Positions 20,725 through 31,196 are shown, counted from the first letter of the stretch. The stretch is 64,000 bases of DNA from Macrostomum hystrix (GCA_950097015.1 CATNEN010000034.1:7210501-7274500), one strand, 5' to 3'. Made by a program: numbers and translations. The notes: generated from the letters alone by a model not told the origin.

Positions 20725-21259
20725 TGCTTGCTCTACTGAAATTTCGCAAAGAAAAAATATTTGAAATGATGAATAGAGGCTAAAGAACCCTGCTATGTTA
20801 CATTATCCTTCAGTACAAAATCAGAATAGTCGCCAGTTTCCTAAAATAAAAAAGAGGGCAGCGGTTGGGAGCATATAATCATTTCGCTTTTCCTCTCTTG
20901 TGTGACGTTTTTAATGCTATGGCTGCAAATTTATTTATTATCATTAAAAGTTTAACTTGTACGCTTCATTTTAGTCACTGGCTTGCTTGTACAAATATGC
21001 ATTATTCTCAGTTCAACAGTCCCACTGTCTGGTCCGGGCTCCGTGTCGAGTTATTAAAACTTGCATGCTCCTAGCTTCCTAATGCGGTGCGATGCCTAGC
21101 AGTCAGTTGCATCGTTGTGCTAGAAATAGGTACTGAATAATCACAGCTTAAAAATCTAAAATTCACCTAATGTGAGCTATTTTCTAATAGCTAAAGTGAG
21201 CTAAAGTCAAGAGGCTCTTTTACAACGCAAAAACACTATGATGAACGAACTTTCAAAAG
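20725..21259. other. Intergenic, no gene recognised
   Basis: AT-rich flank of the duplicated gene. It ends at the target duplication AACTTTCAAAAG (21248-21259) of the next SINE. Confidence 0.4.
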
Positions 21260-21636
21260 GGGGTCGGTGGCAGAGCGGTTATCGCGTTTGCCTCTCGCAC
21301 CACGGTCCCTAAGTTCGATTCCACGGCGAGGCCACATTCATTTGGGGCGCAGCCGCGGAGAGAAGGCTTGGGGGCTTGTCGTGCAATTTAAGCCCTTGAG
21401 GGCCAACCTCCAAGGCAAAGTGAGTGTACACTGCCAGATGATGAGAAAGTCAGGGTGTACACACCTTAGATGTACACACCTGTGTGAGCGTATGCCTGCG
21501 TACAGTGTCTGTGTGCGTGTGTGCCGAGGGGTCAGCGAAATGGGCAGAATTGCCCCTCGCTGGCTGCGGGTCTAGTGTCACTAAATGATGTGCCACTGCC
21601 CGCAGCCCTCCTGCAATTATTATTATTATTATTATT
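21260..21636 (+). mobile_element. tRNA-derived SINE, family 1, copy 2 (most complete)
   Basis: RNA polymerase III promoter boxes are visible: A box TGGCAGAGCGG at 21268-21278 and B box AGTTCGATTCC at 21312-21322. A 270-bp body follows, shared with the copies at 9706 and 38460, then an ATT-repeat tail. A perfect 12-bp target duplication, AACTTTCAAAAG, flanks it (21248-21259 and 21637-21648). Confidence 0.92.
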
Positions 21637-21648
21637 AACTTTCAAAAG

Positions 21649-22630
21649 CCGTCCGAGTCAGCATCGTCGAGATCTTCAGCGATTCTTGTCGAAGACCCTG
21701 GGGACAAGGACAGCTGACATTGCTCTGCATGAACCTCTGTGGTGAATCCATATTGGTTAAAAAGCAATTTAAGAATCCAATATAGTAAACAATGATAGCC
21801 GACTTCTCTATCTATTTGCAGGGGGGCCCGGGGCACTTGTCGCACAAGCGACGGAGCGGCACGCCCCCAGACCGGCGAACTAGGCGCTTAGCGCCCATCG
21901 CGCCGCCTCCCCTGAGCAGGCACCACACACAGCAGCACAGACCAGCCGGGGAGGGCAGGAGGCACCCAGAATAGGCAGCAGTGCCCCCACCCCAGCCCCA
22001 CACGCACAGAGCAGACCAAGCCCGGGGGGAGGCTGATAAGAAATCAGTCCTCAGGGGGGGGCGGGTGATAAGTGTACACTTATCCAATCGCGCTGACGGA
22101 AATCCAGAAAGCGCGCGGCGGTGTACACCCACCCCCCAAGGCCTCACGCCCCAGCACCAACTTACACAACTCACACAACGCAGAACAGGCACACAGAAGG
22201 TAGGAGCGAAGCTATTATTTCAAGCTTTGATTGCACGAAAAATGGTGCACCTCCGCCGGTCGCTACTGTCCAAACCCACCAACAAGTCCCGAAATTAATC
22301 GTGACTTAAAGGGAGAATCGAACTAGCGTCCATTGGAGTGCGAGGCAGCGACGCTAGCCGCTGACCCACTCGCCCCTCATGATAGCCGACATGATTACAT
22401 GATGAAATTTTGTGAGCAGAGAATACGATGTATGCCTATATTTGTGGTTTGCTCAACCACCAGACACTCCGACGAAAATCGTTGAATATCTCGACGATGC
22501 CCATGTTTGTGATTCTGGAAGTCACAATCGGAAAATTTTAGCCCGAGTTCATGATTTTAATGGCGATTGGTTGAATATTTTTAAAGATACAGAATAAAGA
22601 AAAAATGTGGGCATTTGAAATACCCCTTTG
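21649..22630. repeat. Fold-back dispersed repeat, split by a SINE
   Basis: Left arm 21649-21791 (with CATCGTCGAGATCTTCAGCG and TCTTGTCGAAGACCC) is the approximate reverse complement of sequence at 33958-34030. The right arm, 22391-22630, carries ATCGTTGAATATCTCGACGATG and the palindromic landmark GTGGGCATTTGAAATACCCC near 22606. The arms face each other, so the element can fold back, like a MITE. A family-2 SINE has inserted at 21804-22378. Confidence 0.55.
21804..22378 (-). mobile_element. tRNA-derived SINE, family 2, copy 1
   Basis: On the minus strand it starts with A box TGGGTCAGCGG (22368-22358) and B box AGTTCGATTCT (22324-22314). A GC-rich body follows, ending GGGCCCCCCTGCAAATAGAT. 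A perfect 12-bp target duplication, ATGATAGCCGAC, flanks it (21792-21803 and 22379-22390). The body differs from family 1. Confidence 0.9.
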
Positions 22631-22729
22631 TCTTTCTACTATATTTAAGTACGAAAAAAGTCTAAAATTTTGATTAGCAAAAAGATAGAAAAGCTACTCG
22701 CTACCTGACAAACTATGAGATAATCTGGT

Positions 22730-22930
22730 AGCTTAGCATAGATGGAATACCATAGGTAGGATAGCATAGCGCTGCGCATCTTAGATAAGCCACTTTTGCC
22801 TCCGCTTGAGAAGAGGCAAGCGACCAGAGCCAGCAAGATAGGTGCATAGTACGCTCGTTAGGGCATGTGGTTATTATCGTTTAATGGTGCCACGAGTGTA
22901 TTTAGGTTCCTTGAAGGTAGATATCGTCGT
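22730..22930 (-). pseudogene. Decayed mGluR last-exon fragment
   Basis: The plus-strand text around TAGCATAGCGCTGCG, GCCAGCAAGAT, GGTTATTATCGTTTA and TGCCACGAGTGTATTTAGG aligns in the same order with 27775-27930, the TM6-TM7 region of the mGluR-like gene at 27604-31196. Stops and indels interrupt the frame. It is a relic of a third tandem mGluR copy or of a partial duplication. Confidence 0.75.
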
Positions 22931-23359
22931 TTAGCCGCTCATGCCAATCTTATAAATTCAGGAACAGCCGGTAGAGGGCGGCTGCTGGATTACGCCACAC
23001 AGCTGGCTATATTGTGCCCAATTGAGCAATAGAGAAAGTTGTGCTTGAAAGTGAGAGAGAAGGTCTTGATTAGCGCGGGTAGCTGCAACACTTAATCATT
23101 TCGTCGACATTCTCATTTCGCCGAAATAAGCGCTCTTTGACAATTTCCAGATTAATTCCGGGTCGCCTCTGTAAAATATGTTTTCTGTTGCTTTTTTGAG
23201 ACTTACGCGAGTTCTATGGTAAAACCGTAGCGAAACTGCTTCGATAATTTCTTCTTTGTCTCAAAACTGACTATGGGGTGTATAAATTGATAGATAGTTT
23301 CGGAAACTCTGAGCAATTACAGCAGGGGATTATACGCAGTAAGTATCACAAGCTGGACT
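22931..23359. other. Intergenic, no gene recognised
   Basis: No domain is recognised. Some of it may belong to the degraded mGluR copy or to the retroelement remnant that follows. Confidence 0.35.
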
Positions 23360-23990
23360 TGCTCAAAAAGTCCCATTCAAGATGTTTGGCCTACTTATCC
23401 TCCACCAGTAATGCTGCCGTATTCACGCAACAATAAGTACAAAATCCAAAACAGAATTGTTTTTAAGGGTTTGTGCATCGTACCACCTTATAAGCATGAG
23501 AAACTAGATCTCCAGATACTTTTCGAGGACCACCCGGCATCGTGCGGATGCTACGTTTCATCCGGAGATTACTTCTGGTGGCCCAACATGGATACTTAAA
23601 TCGATGCATTCGTTCAACGTTGTATTCAATGCCAGCTACATTCTAGGAAGAGAACCAGGCGCAAGTCTGTCGTCATGTCTAGAGACTAAAAGTTTCTTTA
23701 AAAAATGAGTTCACGTTGACATCGCTACTTTCAAAGGTCAACGCTTTCTCGCCCAGGTTGACGCCTTTTCAATGTGGTTTGGACGTCCAGTCCGTGCCGT
23801 CGATGAAGGCATCCATTTTCATCGGTGCTCTTAGAAAAACCTTTAAGTACACCGGATTACCGAAAATCCAGGTCTCAGGCAATGGTGGAACTTTTGTGGC
23901 AGAGGATCTTACTACTTTCCTGCGAGAGATCTACATCGACCACAGTGTTTAATCCTCCTGGACATCAGTCTAATGGGCATGTGGTACTTC
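23360..23990 (+). pseudogene. Ty3/Gypsy-type integrase remnant
   Basis: Conceptual translation in shifting frames shows the integrase zinc-binding region (HPASCGCYVSSGDYFWWPNM, then a CIQCQ motif) at about 23520-23640. Parts of the catalytic core follow: QVDAFSMWFGRPV near 23750, YTGLPKIQVSGNGGTF near 23850 and HQSNG near 23965. A stop falls right after the WWPNMDT motif, and the frame changes between blocks. The usual Asp of the SDNG motif reads Gly. It is a dead fragment without LTRs or other pol domains nearby. Confidence 0.8.
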
Positions 23991-24224
23991 TCAGTACTAC
24001 TTCTCAGTGAAAAGAATACATTACTGTACGTTTAGTGTTTCAGCAATCTACAAGAACGCGATTATCTGCCATTTTTACAGAGAGGACAAGGCCAATTCAA
24101 GAACCTGTTCCTGTGTTCGTGCGTGAGAAGTACAAGGAACAGCGTGTCCCATCTGAGCTGAAGACAACAGTTGGAACAAACTCTTCCGAGAGGCAAAAGG
24201 ACGACTAGTGCACCAATCCGATGA

Positions 24225-24577
24225 TACTGATAGTTCAGAGGAGCTACCAATTGATAAGGAGGAGACTTAGATGTGCAAAGGGTAGGGACGAGAGCACACA
24301 TTGGTGCACACCCGCCCCACCCGCCCCACCCCCCCATACCGCGCCTCACACCCGGCCCAACGCACAAACACAAACACAAACAAGCAGGCATGCAGAAGGC
24401 AGGGGTTAAGCTATTTTAAATTAGCTTTGCTTGCACAGAATAAGGTGCATCTCCGCAAGTCACTACTTCGCAAACCTCCAACTAAGCCCCGAAATAATCG
24501 TGACTTGGAGAGAGGAACGAACCAGCGACCATTGGAAAGTGGGGCAGCGACATCAGCCGCTGAGCCACTCACCCCCA
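24225..24577 (-). mobile_element. tRNA-derived SINE, family 2, copy 2
   Basis: The minus strand has A box TGGCTCAGCGG (24567-24557) and B box GGTTCGTTCCT (24523-24513), then the family-2 body (AAGTCACGATTATT, GCAAGCAAAGCTAATTT). The C-rich middle (24300-24360) is shared with copy 1, and the 3' end is shorter. I could not fix a target duplication. Confidence 0.75.
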
Positions 24578-25283
24578 ACTTTTACTGCTTAGTTCACTGA
24601 GAAACTACAGGCAGCATTGACGAAAAAAATAATAAAAAAATATTTAGAACACAGTGAAATTAGGCTATTTATTTTCTGCTTCTTTCAGTGTCAAATTGGT
24701 TCAACTAAGAAAACACAACAAATAAAGAGCACTACGAAAATTTTCTATAAAGTTGTTTTATTTGTTTAGAATGATTTAAACATTCTTACTAAAGTCTGTA
24801 GAACTTCCAATAACAACAAATAGCTGGGCTCTCAAATAAACACAAAAAAGGAAAACAGTAGAAAGACCACACTATTTCCCCCCGGGGAAATGCCACGGGG
24901 TATTTCAAATCCCACTGCCAACGTCAAGATAGCCTAAAACCGAATTACCGATTTACCGATTTAAGTGTCTTTCTACTGTTAATAAGTAAAAATTATGACG
25001 CTAAAGCTTTTTGTGAGTAGGTAAATCGAGCTTTCGTGGATAAAAAATAGTGAGTTACTAGTGCAATACTAAATTGAGTCATTGTTCTTTGGTGACCATA
25101 TCAAGCACTTTAGTAGGGTCCAGCCCAGTATAAAGCCATGAGTTAAAGTAAAAAATGTCTCTTTTTTTCGCCAGTGCGTTTAAAGTTATTCGGTCCAGTT
25201 TTTGCAGAATAAGGCTTTTGACCATTCACTTGCTCAATTTCCATGTCCTTACTTTCGTTCTCCAGGTGCATATGTATTCCTTC
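24578..25283. other. 3' flank of copy B, with a dispersed-repeat scrap
   Basis: From about 24630 this parallels 19020 onward as part of the segmental duplication. At 24893-24915 the fold-back landmark occurs inverted (GGGGTATTTCAAATCCCAC). Beyond the stop of copy B, remnants of the lost C-terminal coding sequence can be read around 25200-25280. Confidence 0.5.
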
Positions 25284-25820
25284 TCACTTTCCGGCAAGCA
25301 GTTTCAGGTCTGCAATTTTACTCGCCATGTTCTCAGTTACAGCACTCAGATTTACCAGCTTGTCGCCGATTCTACCGAGGTCGTTGATCAAATTTTCAAA
25401 GTTGTTCTTTAGTTGATTGAATTGGTCTTTCGGACTGTCTAGTCGAGCAGCCGTGTCACTGAGTGTGCTTTCCTGTAACTGCTGCTGCACTTGCAGCTGC
25501 TGCACTGCAGCTCCAGCAACAGCAAGGGCAGCACCACCAGTCAGAATTGTGGCACCAGTCAGCGCAGCAAGTCCGAACAAGTCAGTTGCTGTGTACCCAG
25601 CATTCCGCGTGTTGGAGGCACTCCGCTCAGCCTCCTCTTCAGCATTCTTTGCTTTCTCAGCAATGCTACTTACACATGTTACTGTGGCGTTTAAACTGTT
25701 CTTGAAGTCTACATATTTCAGTTTACATCTGGAAGCCTCAGTTAGCAGTTCGTTTAGATTTTCCACGCAGTCCTTGATGAAGGCTAGTTCGATCTTGTCA
25801 CTTCTTAGGGGCTTCTCCAT
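25284..25820 (-). CDS. Copy B, ORF2: truncated paralogue without CaaX box
   Basis: 178 codons from ATG at 25820. It matches copy A ORF2 through the hydrophobic stretch and into the following coiled coil. After the hydrophobic stretch it has a Gln-rich insertion of about 15 residues. It stops at LKLLAGK because of a deletion of roughly 35-40 bp and a TGA. Beyond the stop, AACGAAAGTAAGGACATGG still resembles copy A, ending near GCCTTATTCTGC where copy A encodes CAIL. Copy B is therefore a C-terminally truncated paralogue that would be unprenylated, or an early pseudogene. ORF1 (25824-26108) precedes it with the same TAG-ATT spacer. Confidence 0.6.
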   Translation of the reverse strand: MEKPLRSDKIELAFIKDCVENLNELLTEASRCKLKYVDFKNSLNATVTCVSSIAEKAKNAEEEAERSASNTRNAGYTATDLFGLAALTGATILTGGAALAVAGAAVQQLQVQQQLQESTLSDTAARLDSPKDQFNQLKNNFENLINDLGRIGDKLVNLSAVTENMASKIADLKLLAGK

Positions 25821-25823
25821 AAT

Positions 25824-26108
25824 CTACTTTTTGGCAAGCCATTTTCTCTGGAGATTTTCGCAAGCCTGCTGGAATGCGATTGAACAACTCTCTGTTTTTC
25901 GAAACAGGCCAGACAGTTCGTTTTGCTCCGCGCTCTCGCTGATGCTCAGAGCCGACCTGAGCTCTTTCTGTGTCTTCTCCCAATCGCTGACCACTTTCAG
26001 AACGACCTCAGTCATCTGACCTGTGGTCTTAGCGATGGCATCTGACAGTCCAATGGCATTAGTCAAACTTGAAAGGGCTTCAGCAGCTTTACTTGCTATC
26101 GATGCCAT
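25824..26108 (-). CDS. Copy B, ORF1: identical N-terminal part, TAG at 25826-25824
   Basis: 94 codons with the same residues as copy A ORF1. By eye the two 285-bp frames differ at one silent base (GGCCGGACA versus GGCCAGACA). The stop TAG, the ATT spacer and the ORF2 ATG keep one frame. The near-identity continues for about 90 bp into ORF2 and then drops, which points to recent gene conversion over this block. Function is unknown. Confidence 0.6.
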   Translation of the reverse strand: MASIASKAAEALSSLTNAIGLSDAIAKTTGQMTEVVLKVVSDWEKTQKELRSALSISESAEQNELSGLFRKTESCSIAFQQACENLQRKWLAKK

Positions 26109-27603
26109 GCTTGAACTTTATGGTAAAAACTTTAAAGAAAGCTTTGATTGGCGCTGTCTGATAGTAGAAACGCAATCACACTCAACAAGCTTGCTGGGTA
26201 GATTAGAATAATTAAAAACGGTTTTTGATGCTTGGATACTGTCTCTTTATGGCGGAATTTTCTGTCGCCATAGGGCCACATTGTCTTTTTGTGTGCAAAT
26301 ACGAATATGAGTGGTACGCTTTGTGTACAGTTAAATGTGAAGTTCCCCCCAGTAGATGCACGCACTTGAGTCTTTGGGCACACCTGGCTTACCTGGCTCA
26401 GCTAGCAGCCAAAGAGTCTGTGAGAATGCTATGAGTACAATATCACTGCTATGATATTGCTTGTACTGAAAGTGCACTAAGATAGAATATTAGTTTAATA
26501 TGAGAATACGCACACAAGAACAAAGCCTCACTGCTTATTGGAACAATGGTTCCAAGGAGCGGCATATGTGTCGAGTTGCAGCTTGCAAAGTCTTGTTAAA
26601 AATCTAAGTATCAGGTGAGCACAAACCGATCTGTCAAAGCATTTGCTCATTGCTTCCTTTTTTTATAAAATGTCAAAACGCCCTTATAAAACGTAGCAAA
26701 ACACGAGTTCTATCTCTAGTTCTTGTATCAATGTGTCAACAGTGAAAAAGGTAACAAAGAAAAGGTACTCTCTAACTAACAAACTAATAAATCATGGATA
26801 GATAATCAGCGATAGACCAATAGCAGACGGCTAAAAACTATTATTTTGAGTAGAAACACAACTCCACAAGTTGAACTACCCCGGGGCCTTTCCCCAGGGG
26901 GGGGGCGTTGTCTTTGTACTGTAAAATGGAAATTCTTTTTTTAAGTGTTCTAAGCATCATAGGAGATAAAATGTATATGATTGTAACGATTTTACGGAAG
27001 GTAAATAAGTATTTAAAAAAACATACAACAATACCGCTTGTAATTTTTATACACATGAAGTCTCTAACACGGTTTCATGATACTAGTGGAGTAGTAAGAC
27101 AAGCATGTTCCTGGATTCTTCACATAAGGTATAAAAATATGAATAGTTTTCATCAATACTAATATCAATAATATCAATATACCATCAAGACTAAACTGGT
27201 TTAATATGTAAACAGTGTTCTAAAAGCTTACATGTATTTCTAGGCAAAAGCTTATCAATGAGTAAAAAAAGCGAAAATATCGAAAGTTGCTATATTTAAC
27301 TATAACGCATTTGTAACGTACATTTATAAGCAGTTAAATAAAATAATCAATATTTTGTTTTTCTGGTTCCGCTGACGATTATTCGCGCTTCATTTTCGCT
27401 TTAACATTTTCGATCCGAGAGGAACCTAGAAATTAAAATTAAAAATGTTACAGTAGTGCATGGTCGATTGTTACAACCAGAACCATCTTCTGACTAAGAA
27501 CGCGGGTCCTTGAAATACACTTAATTCTGCATGGCTGGGGTAGAAATATAGAGTCACTATGGTAGTCAGCACTTACCACACAGCAAACTTTAAATCTGAG
27601 CCC
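26109..27603. other. Intergenic, no gene recognised
   Basis: Left part (to about 26440) is the 5' flank of copy B, parallel to 20377-20740. It includes ACCTGGCTTACCTGGCT, the two-unit counterpart of the copy A splice-site-like array. The remainder is AT-rich. A CCCCAGGGGGG block near 26890 resembles fold-back repeat edges. Confidence 0.45.
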
Positions 27604-30600
27604 TTAGGTGTCCATCAGACTCTGGTCAGCCCCATCCTCCTCCATCTGTAGCTGCTGCGGCTGCTGCTGCTGCTGGCTTTCCACTTCGGACACATTCAGC
27701 TCGGGATGCAGTAACAAAATGTACATCTTCGGACCGAAGATGCAGACTAGAACGGCCCAGACAGCCAGACAGGTGGAGTAGCATAGCGCTGCGTAGCTCT
27801 GATAAGGTGACTGGCTGGAGAGAAGGCAACAGGCCAAAGCCAGCAAGATGAGGCAGGTGCAATTCAAGGCATAGATGACATGGTTCTTATCGTTTATAGT
27901 GCCAGGTGTGCGCTTAGGAACATAAAAGCACATGGACCCGAACAGCGCTAGTAGCAGCGGATACACCAGGCAGATCAAGGACGATGGACCAATCCAGTAC
28001 GAGCAGACTTGCAAGAATTCCTCGTCTGATGAATAATAGACCAATGGCGACGGAGGATGCCAATTGAGCGTCACGACCAGCACTATGATTTGGACTAAGA
28101 CGAGCAGCACAAAATATAGCACCTGTGCAATTTTTGGGGTTTTAGAGAGCCCTCACGTTGATTACTAAAATGTGATCTGGTTTATCAATAGTTACGGGCA
28201 GTAAACGTCAAAGACGTCTTTGTAAACGTTAATAACGTCAACAGAGATATTCTCGTAAAAAGGACAGACAGATAAATTTACTGACAGCCGGTGGACGACA
28301 GCCAGGGTAAAAATGTCCGAAAATTTTCAAAAGAGGACAAAACCTAGGGCCTCAGGAGCTGGTGTCATGTTGCAGACACGAACATGATATCGGTCTAGTG
28401 GTTTAGGGATCTATCCGTGAACTGAACAACAATAAATGCGATTGAAATACGAACGAATTAAAAAACGAAGATGATTTTAAATCAGAGGCAATGTTAAAAA
28501 ACCGTAAAAACGGACTACTTGAACAGATTTTTCTGCAAGCATATATGCATTCCGCATATTTCATCGCTCACAACATCGCATCGAACAGACAACAACAAAA
28601 GCTGCAAAGCTGCGACAGATGGTAAAAGGACCAACCTGAAATCCATCTGACATCGGGTCTCCTCTTTTGAGGTGCTTCATCTTCAGTAACAATCCTGCAG
28701 AACAGAATGCAAAGCTCAAACCGACTACGAACCACTGGATTCCGCAATTAAAACTGCTGGGTTGAAGGCCCATCAGGCAAGTGGCCAAGAAAAAGAGTCC
28801 GACACCCAGCAGCAGCGCTCGATTCAAAGCCCGACCAGAGGCTCGAACCACCGGCGTGCTTCGTCTGAATTCGAGCACGCCTAATACAACCTGAGATGCC
28901 AACAAGCCAGCGCTGTTAATCACAATCGCCACAATAGTTATCGGATTGCTGTGCGCGAAGTAGTACTGGCAAAGGTTGAGATTATCGGGTGGGATTAAGT
29001 AAGTTTCACTGAACTTGGAATGCACAAAGCATTTGAAAGAAAAATGTATATTTTGTGCAGGTATACACTCTTAAGTTCCCATTCGAGATATTTAACGATT
29101 CTCGTCGGGTGCTGGCGACAAAAACCACGAATATTGTGTCTCTCCTTTTTGAGACACAAAAAATTCCTTTTTCCATGTCGGCTATTATTGTTGATTATAT
29201 TGCTTATTATTTTATTTTTGAAGCCATATGGGCGGAAAATGTCAATGGATTTAGGGGAACTTCACGAAAACGGTCATCCGGTTTGCGAGCTATAGTGAAG
29301 TAGGTATGGTGGGTATTTGAAATATCCCCGTGATCTTTTCCCAGGGGGGAATAGCGTAAAAGTATGATCTAGTATGTGATGTGGACGCAAATTAAGAAGA
29401 TTCCTGTCCTACAGTGATTTTCGAGAGCTACTCTTGAATTTCATAAAGTTCAGTCGATTTTAATAACCGAAACTGTTCGCAATTTTGTTCGAATTTAATA
29501 TAAAAGATGCGCACAGATCAACGAAAAATGTCTTGTAAGACTTACCACTGTGCCTTGGCATCCATCCCCATCATAGTAGGCCCTTAGGGTACCCTTGGGA
29601 CAAAATGCCGTATTCCAATTAGGAGTTAATAATGACGAAATTTGGACAGAAAACTTGACTTTGGGACCGTTTTCATTTGGAGCACAAAGCACAAGATACT
29701 CGAGCCGAAGGCTACGTCGCCGCCTTCGGTGCAACTGAATGTCGCCTCGATCGGCATCGAATCGACTGGCTTCTGTCCAGCCAAAGCTGTTGCTGCTCTT
29801 TTTTCCGAAACCGAAGTACTGAGGCCTGCCAATCCGAAGCGGAGGCGATGCGTCGCCGGATTTTAAAAGGTGTAATCGGCTGCCGGACCGGCCCGTGAAA
29901 CTGACCGATCCTATTCTGGTCAGCAGTCCAGCTTTTTCGGTCAAGAGCCGCTGCAGACACACTGGTTTGGGTGTCTCCGTAAGGCACAGGTGGGTGCGGA
30001 GTTCCTGAAAAAATGCAATTGCAGAAAAGCGTTGGCGGGAATGTAAATCGTGTTTGTACGCGAATGAAATACGAAAATTGATAGTGAACCAGAATCAAGT
30101 TTGTTTCTATTGGCTCAACGACAAGATCACGTCGATTGTAGCACATCGCAAGTACGAGGTTGTCTGGCCGTCTCACTATTTTCGTTTTAACTTTCGCGCC
30201 CCACCTCACCCGCAGAGCCACGGCGAACGCCATCACAGCGTCGCTCACAAACTGCAGCTGCGGCTCCAGAACGAACTTCGCGTCCGACTCCGACATGCGC
30301 AGTTCCGGCCCGCACATCTCCTTGTGCCGCTGGTTGTACGGCGTCTGCGGCCCGCCCGGCAGCCAGCAGTCGAAGTAGTCCTCCCAGAACTCGGCGAACC
30401 ACGGGTTCCGAGTGTTTGTGTCAGGTCGCAGGTCCAGGAAGTACTCCTTGAAGCCTGCGATCGGCTCTGCTAGCATCGTTGTAGTTTGAACCTATGGGTG
30501 ACAGTTTTAAGTCATGTGTTGAAGTTCTCGTATGCGGGGCTAAATTTGAGACACACAAATCACCTGAGGCAAGCGAAGCGCTTTTAGCATCGACGTCAGT

Positions 30601-31196
30601 TGCGTCACGCCACTGGAGAATGTGGGCCCAGTTATAAATCCAATTATAGGTTGAGCATCTGAATTTAAATTGCTCCCGCCCGAAGATGCAGGAGCTGCAA
30701 TGGAAAGGAATCGACACGACTCAGACAGTGCACGTGGGGTTGTCGGGATTCCTGAGCTTCTAAAAATAGATATTCTACTCTCGGAAACCAGTTGCTCACC
30801 CTTCATGATTTCCATGGCCTGTTCCAAGCCGTATTTCTCATCGTTGCAGTCGTCCATGATTATGGCGCCAAGCCGGAGGTGGGGCCCGACTAGGCCCAGC
30901 CTGTTTGCCGAGTCCAGAGTGAATAGCAGGGCCTCCACCGCCTGCATACCGACTATGGGCCTGATGGGACCGCATACCTGACCTACCTCAGAACTATTCT
31001 GGTATCTTTCGTGCACAGGCAGGAGAACACCCAGATAGATGTCACCCTTGACGACAAGCTTTTTTTCCTTTAGCGACGACTTTCGCTGACTAGAATCTCC
31101 TTCGGTGAAGTTTGTCAAAGGCAGTCGGCCGACGCTAGCAGTCGGTATTTGAAAAGACAGAAGCAGTGTCAGGGCTACTTTCAGTACGAACTGCAT
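27604..31196 (-). CDS. mGluR-like group-C GPCR, gene A (ligand-domain exons missing)
   Basis: Exons by GT-AG and phase: 31196-30800, 30694-30564, 30491-30210, 30004-29546, 29013-28636, 28122-27604; about 721 codons. The N-terminus has a signal peptide, then GDIYLGVLLPVHERY and CGPIRPIVGMQAVEALLFTLD, the start of the Venus-flytrap domain. Exon 2 (GFITGPTFSSGVTQ to LRLPQ) then joins directly, in frame, to the equivalent of gene B exon 6. The equivalents of exons 3-5 (about 180 residues, with the hinge and several glutamate contacts) are absent, and only a 72-bp intron separates the two exons. The cysteine-rich domain keeps only about three cysteines. The seven-helix core is intact: FRRSTPVVRASGRALN, then GPKMYILLLHPELN in TM7. 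The tail is short and Gln-rich. It could be a non-glutamate receptor, a dimer partner or a decaying copy. The acceptors at 29013 and 30694 are my choices. Confidence 0.8.

Noticed and set aside
21261-21335. Possible tRNA gene (A and B boxes intact)
   Set aside because: It is the head of a SINE with body, ATT tail and target duplication; two further copies are in the window.
30421-30717. Alternative ORF through the exon 2-exon 6 junction of mGluR A
   Set aside because: Different frame from the receptor and no similarity; the GT-AG intron 30563-30492 restores the family sequence.
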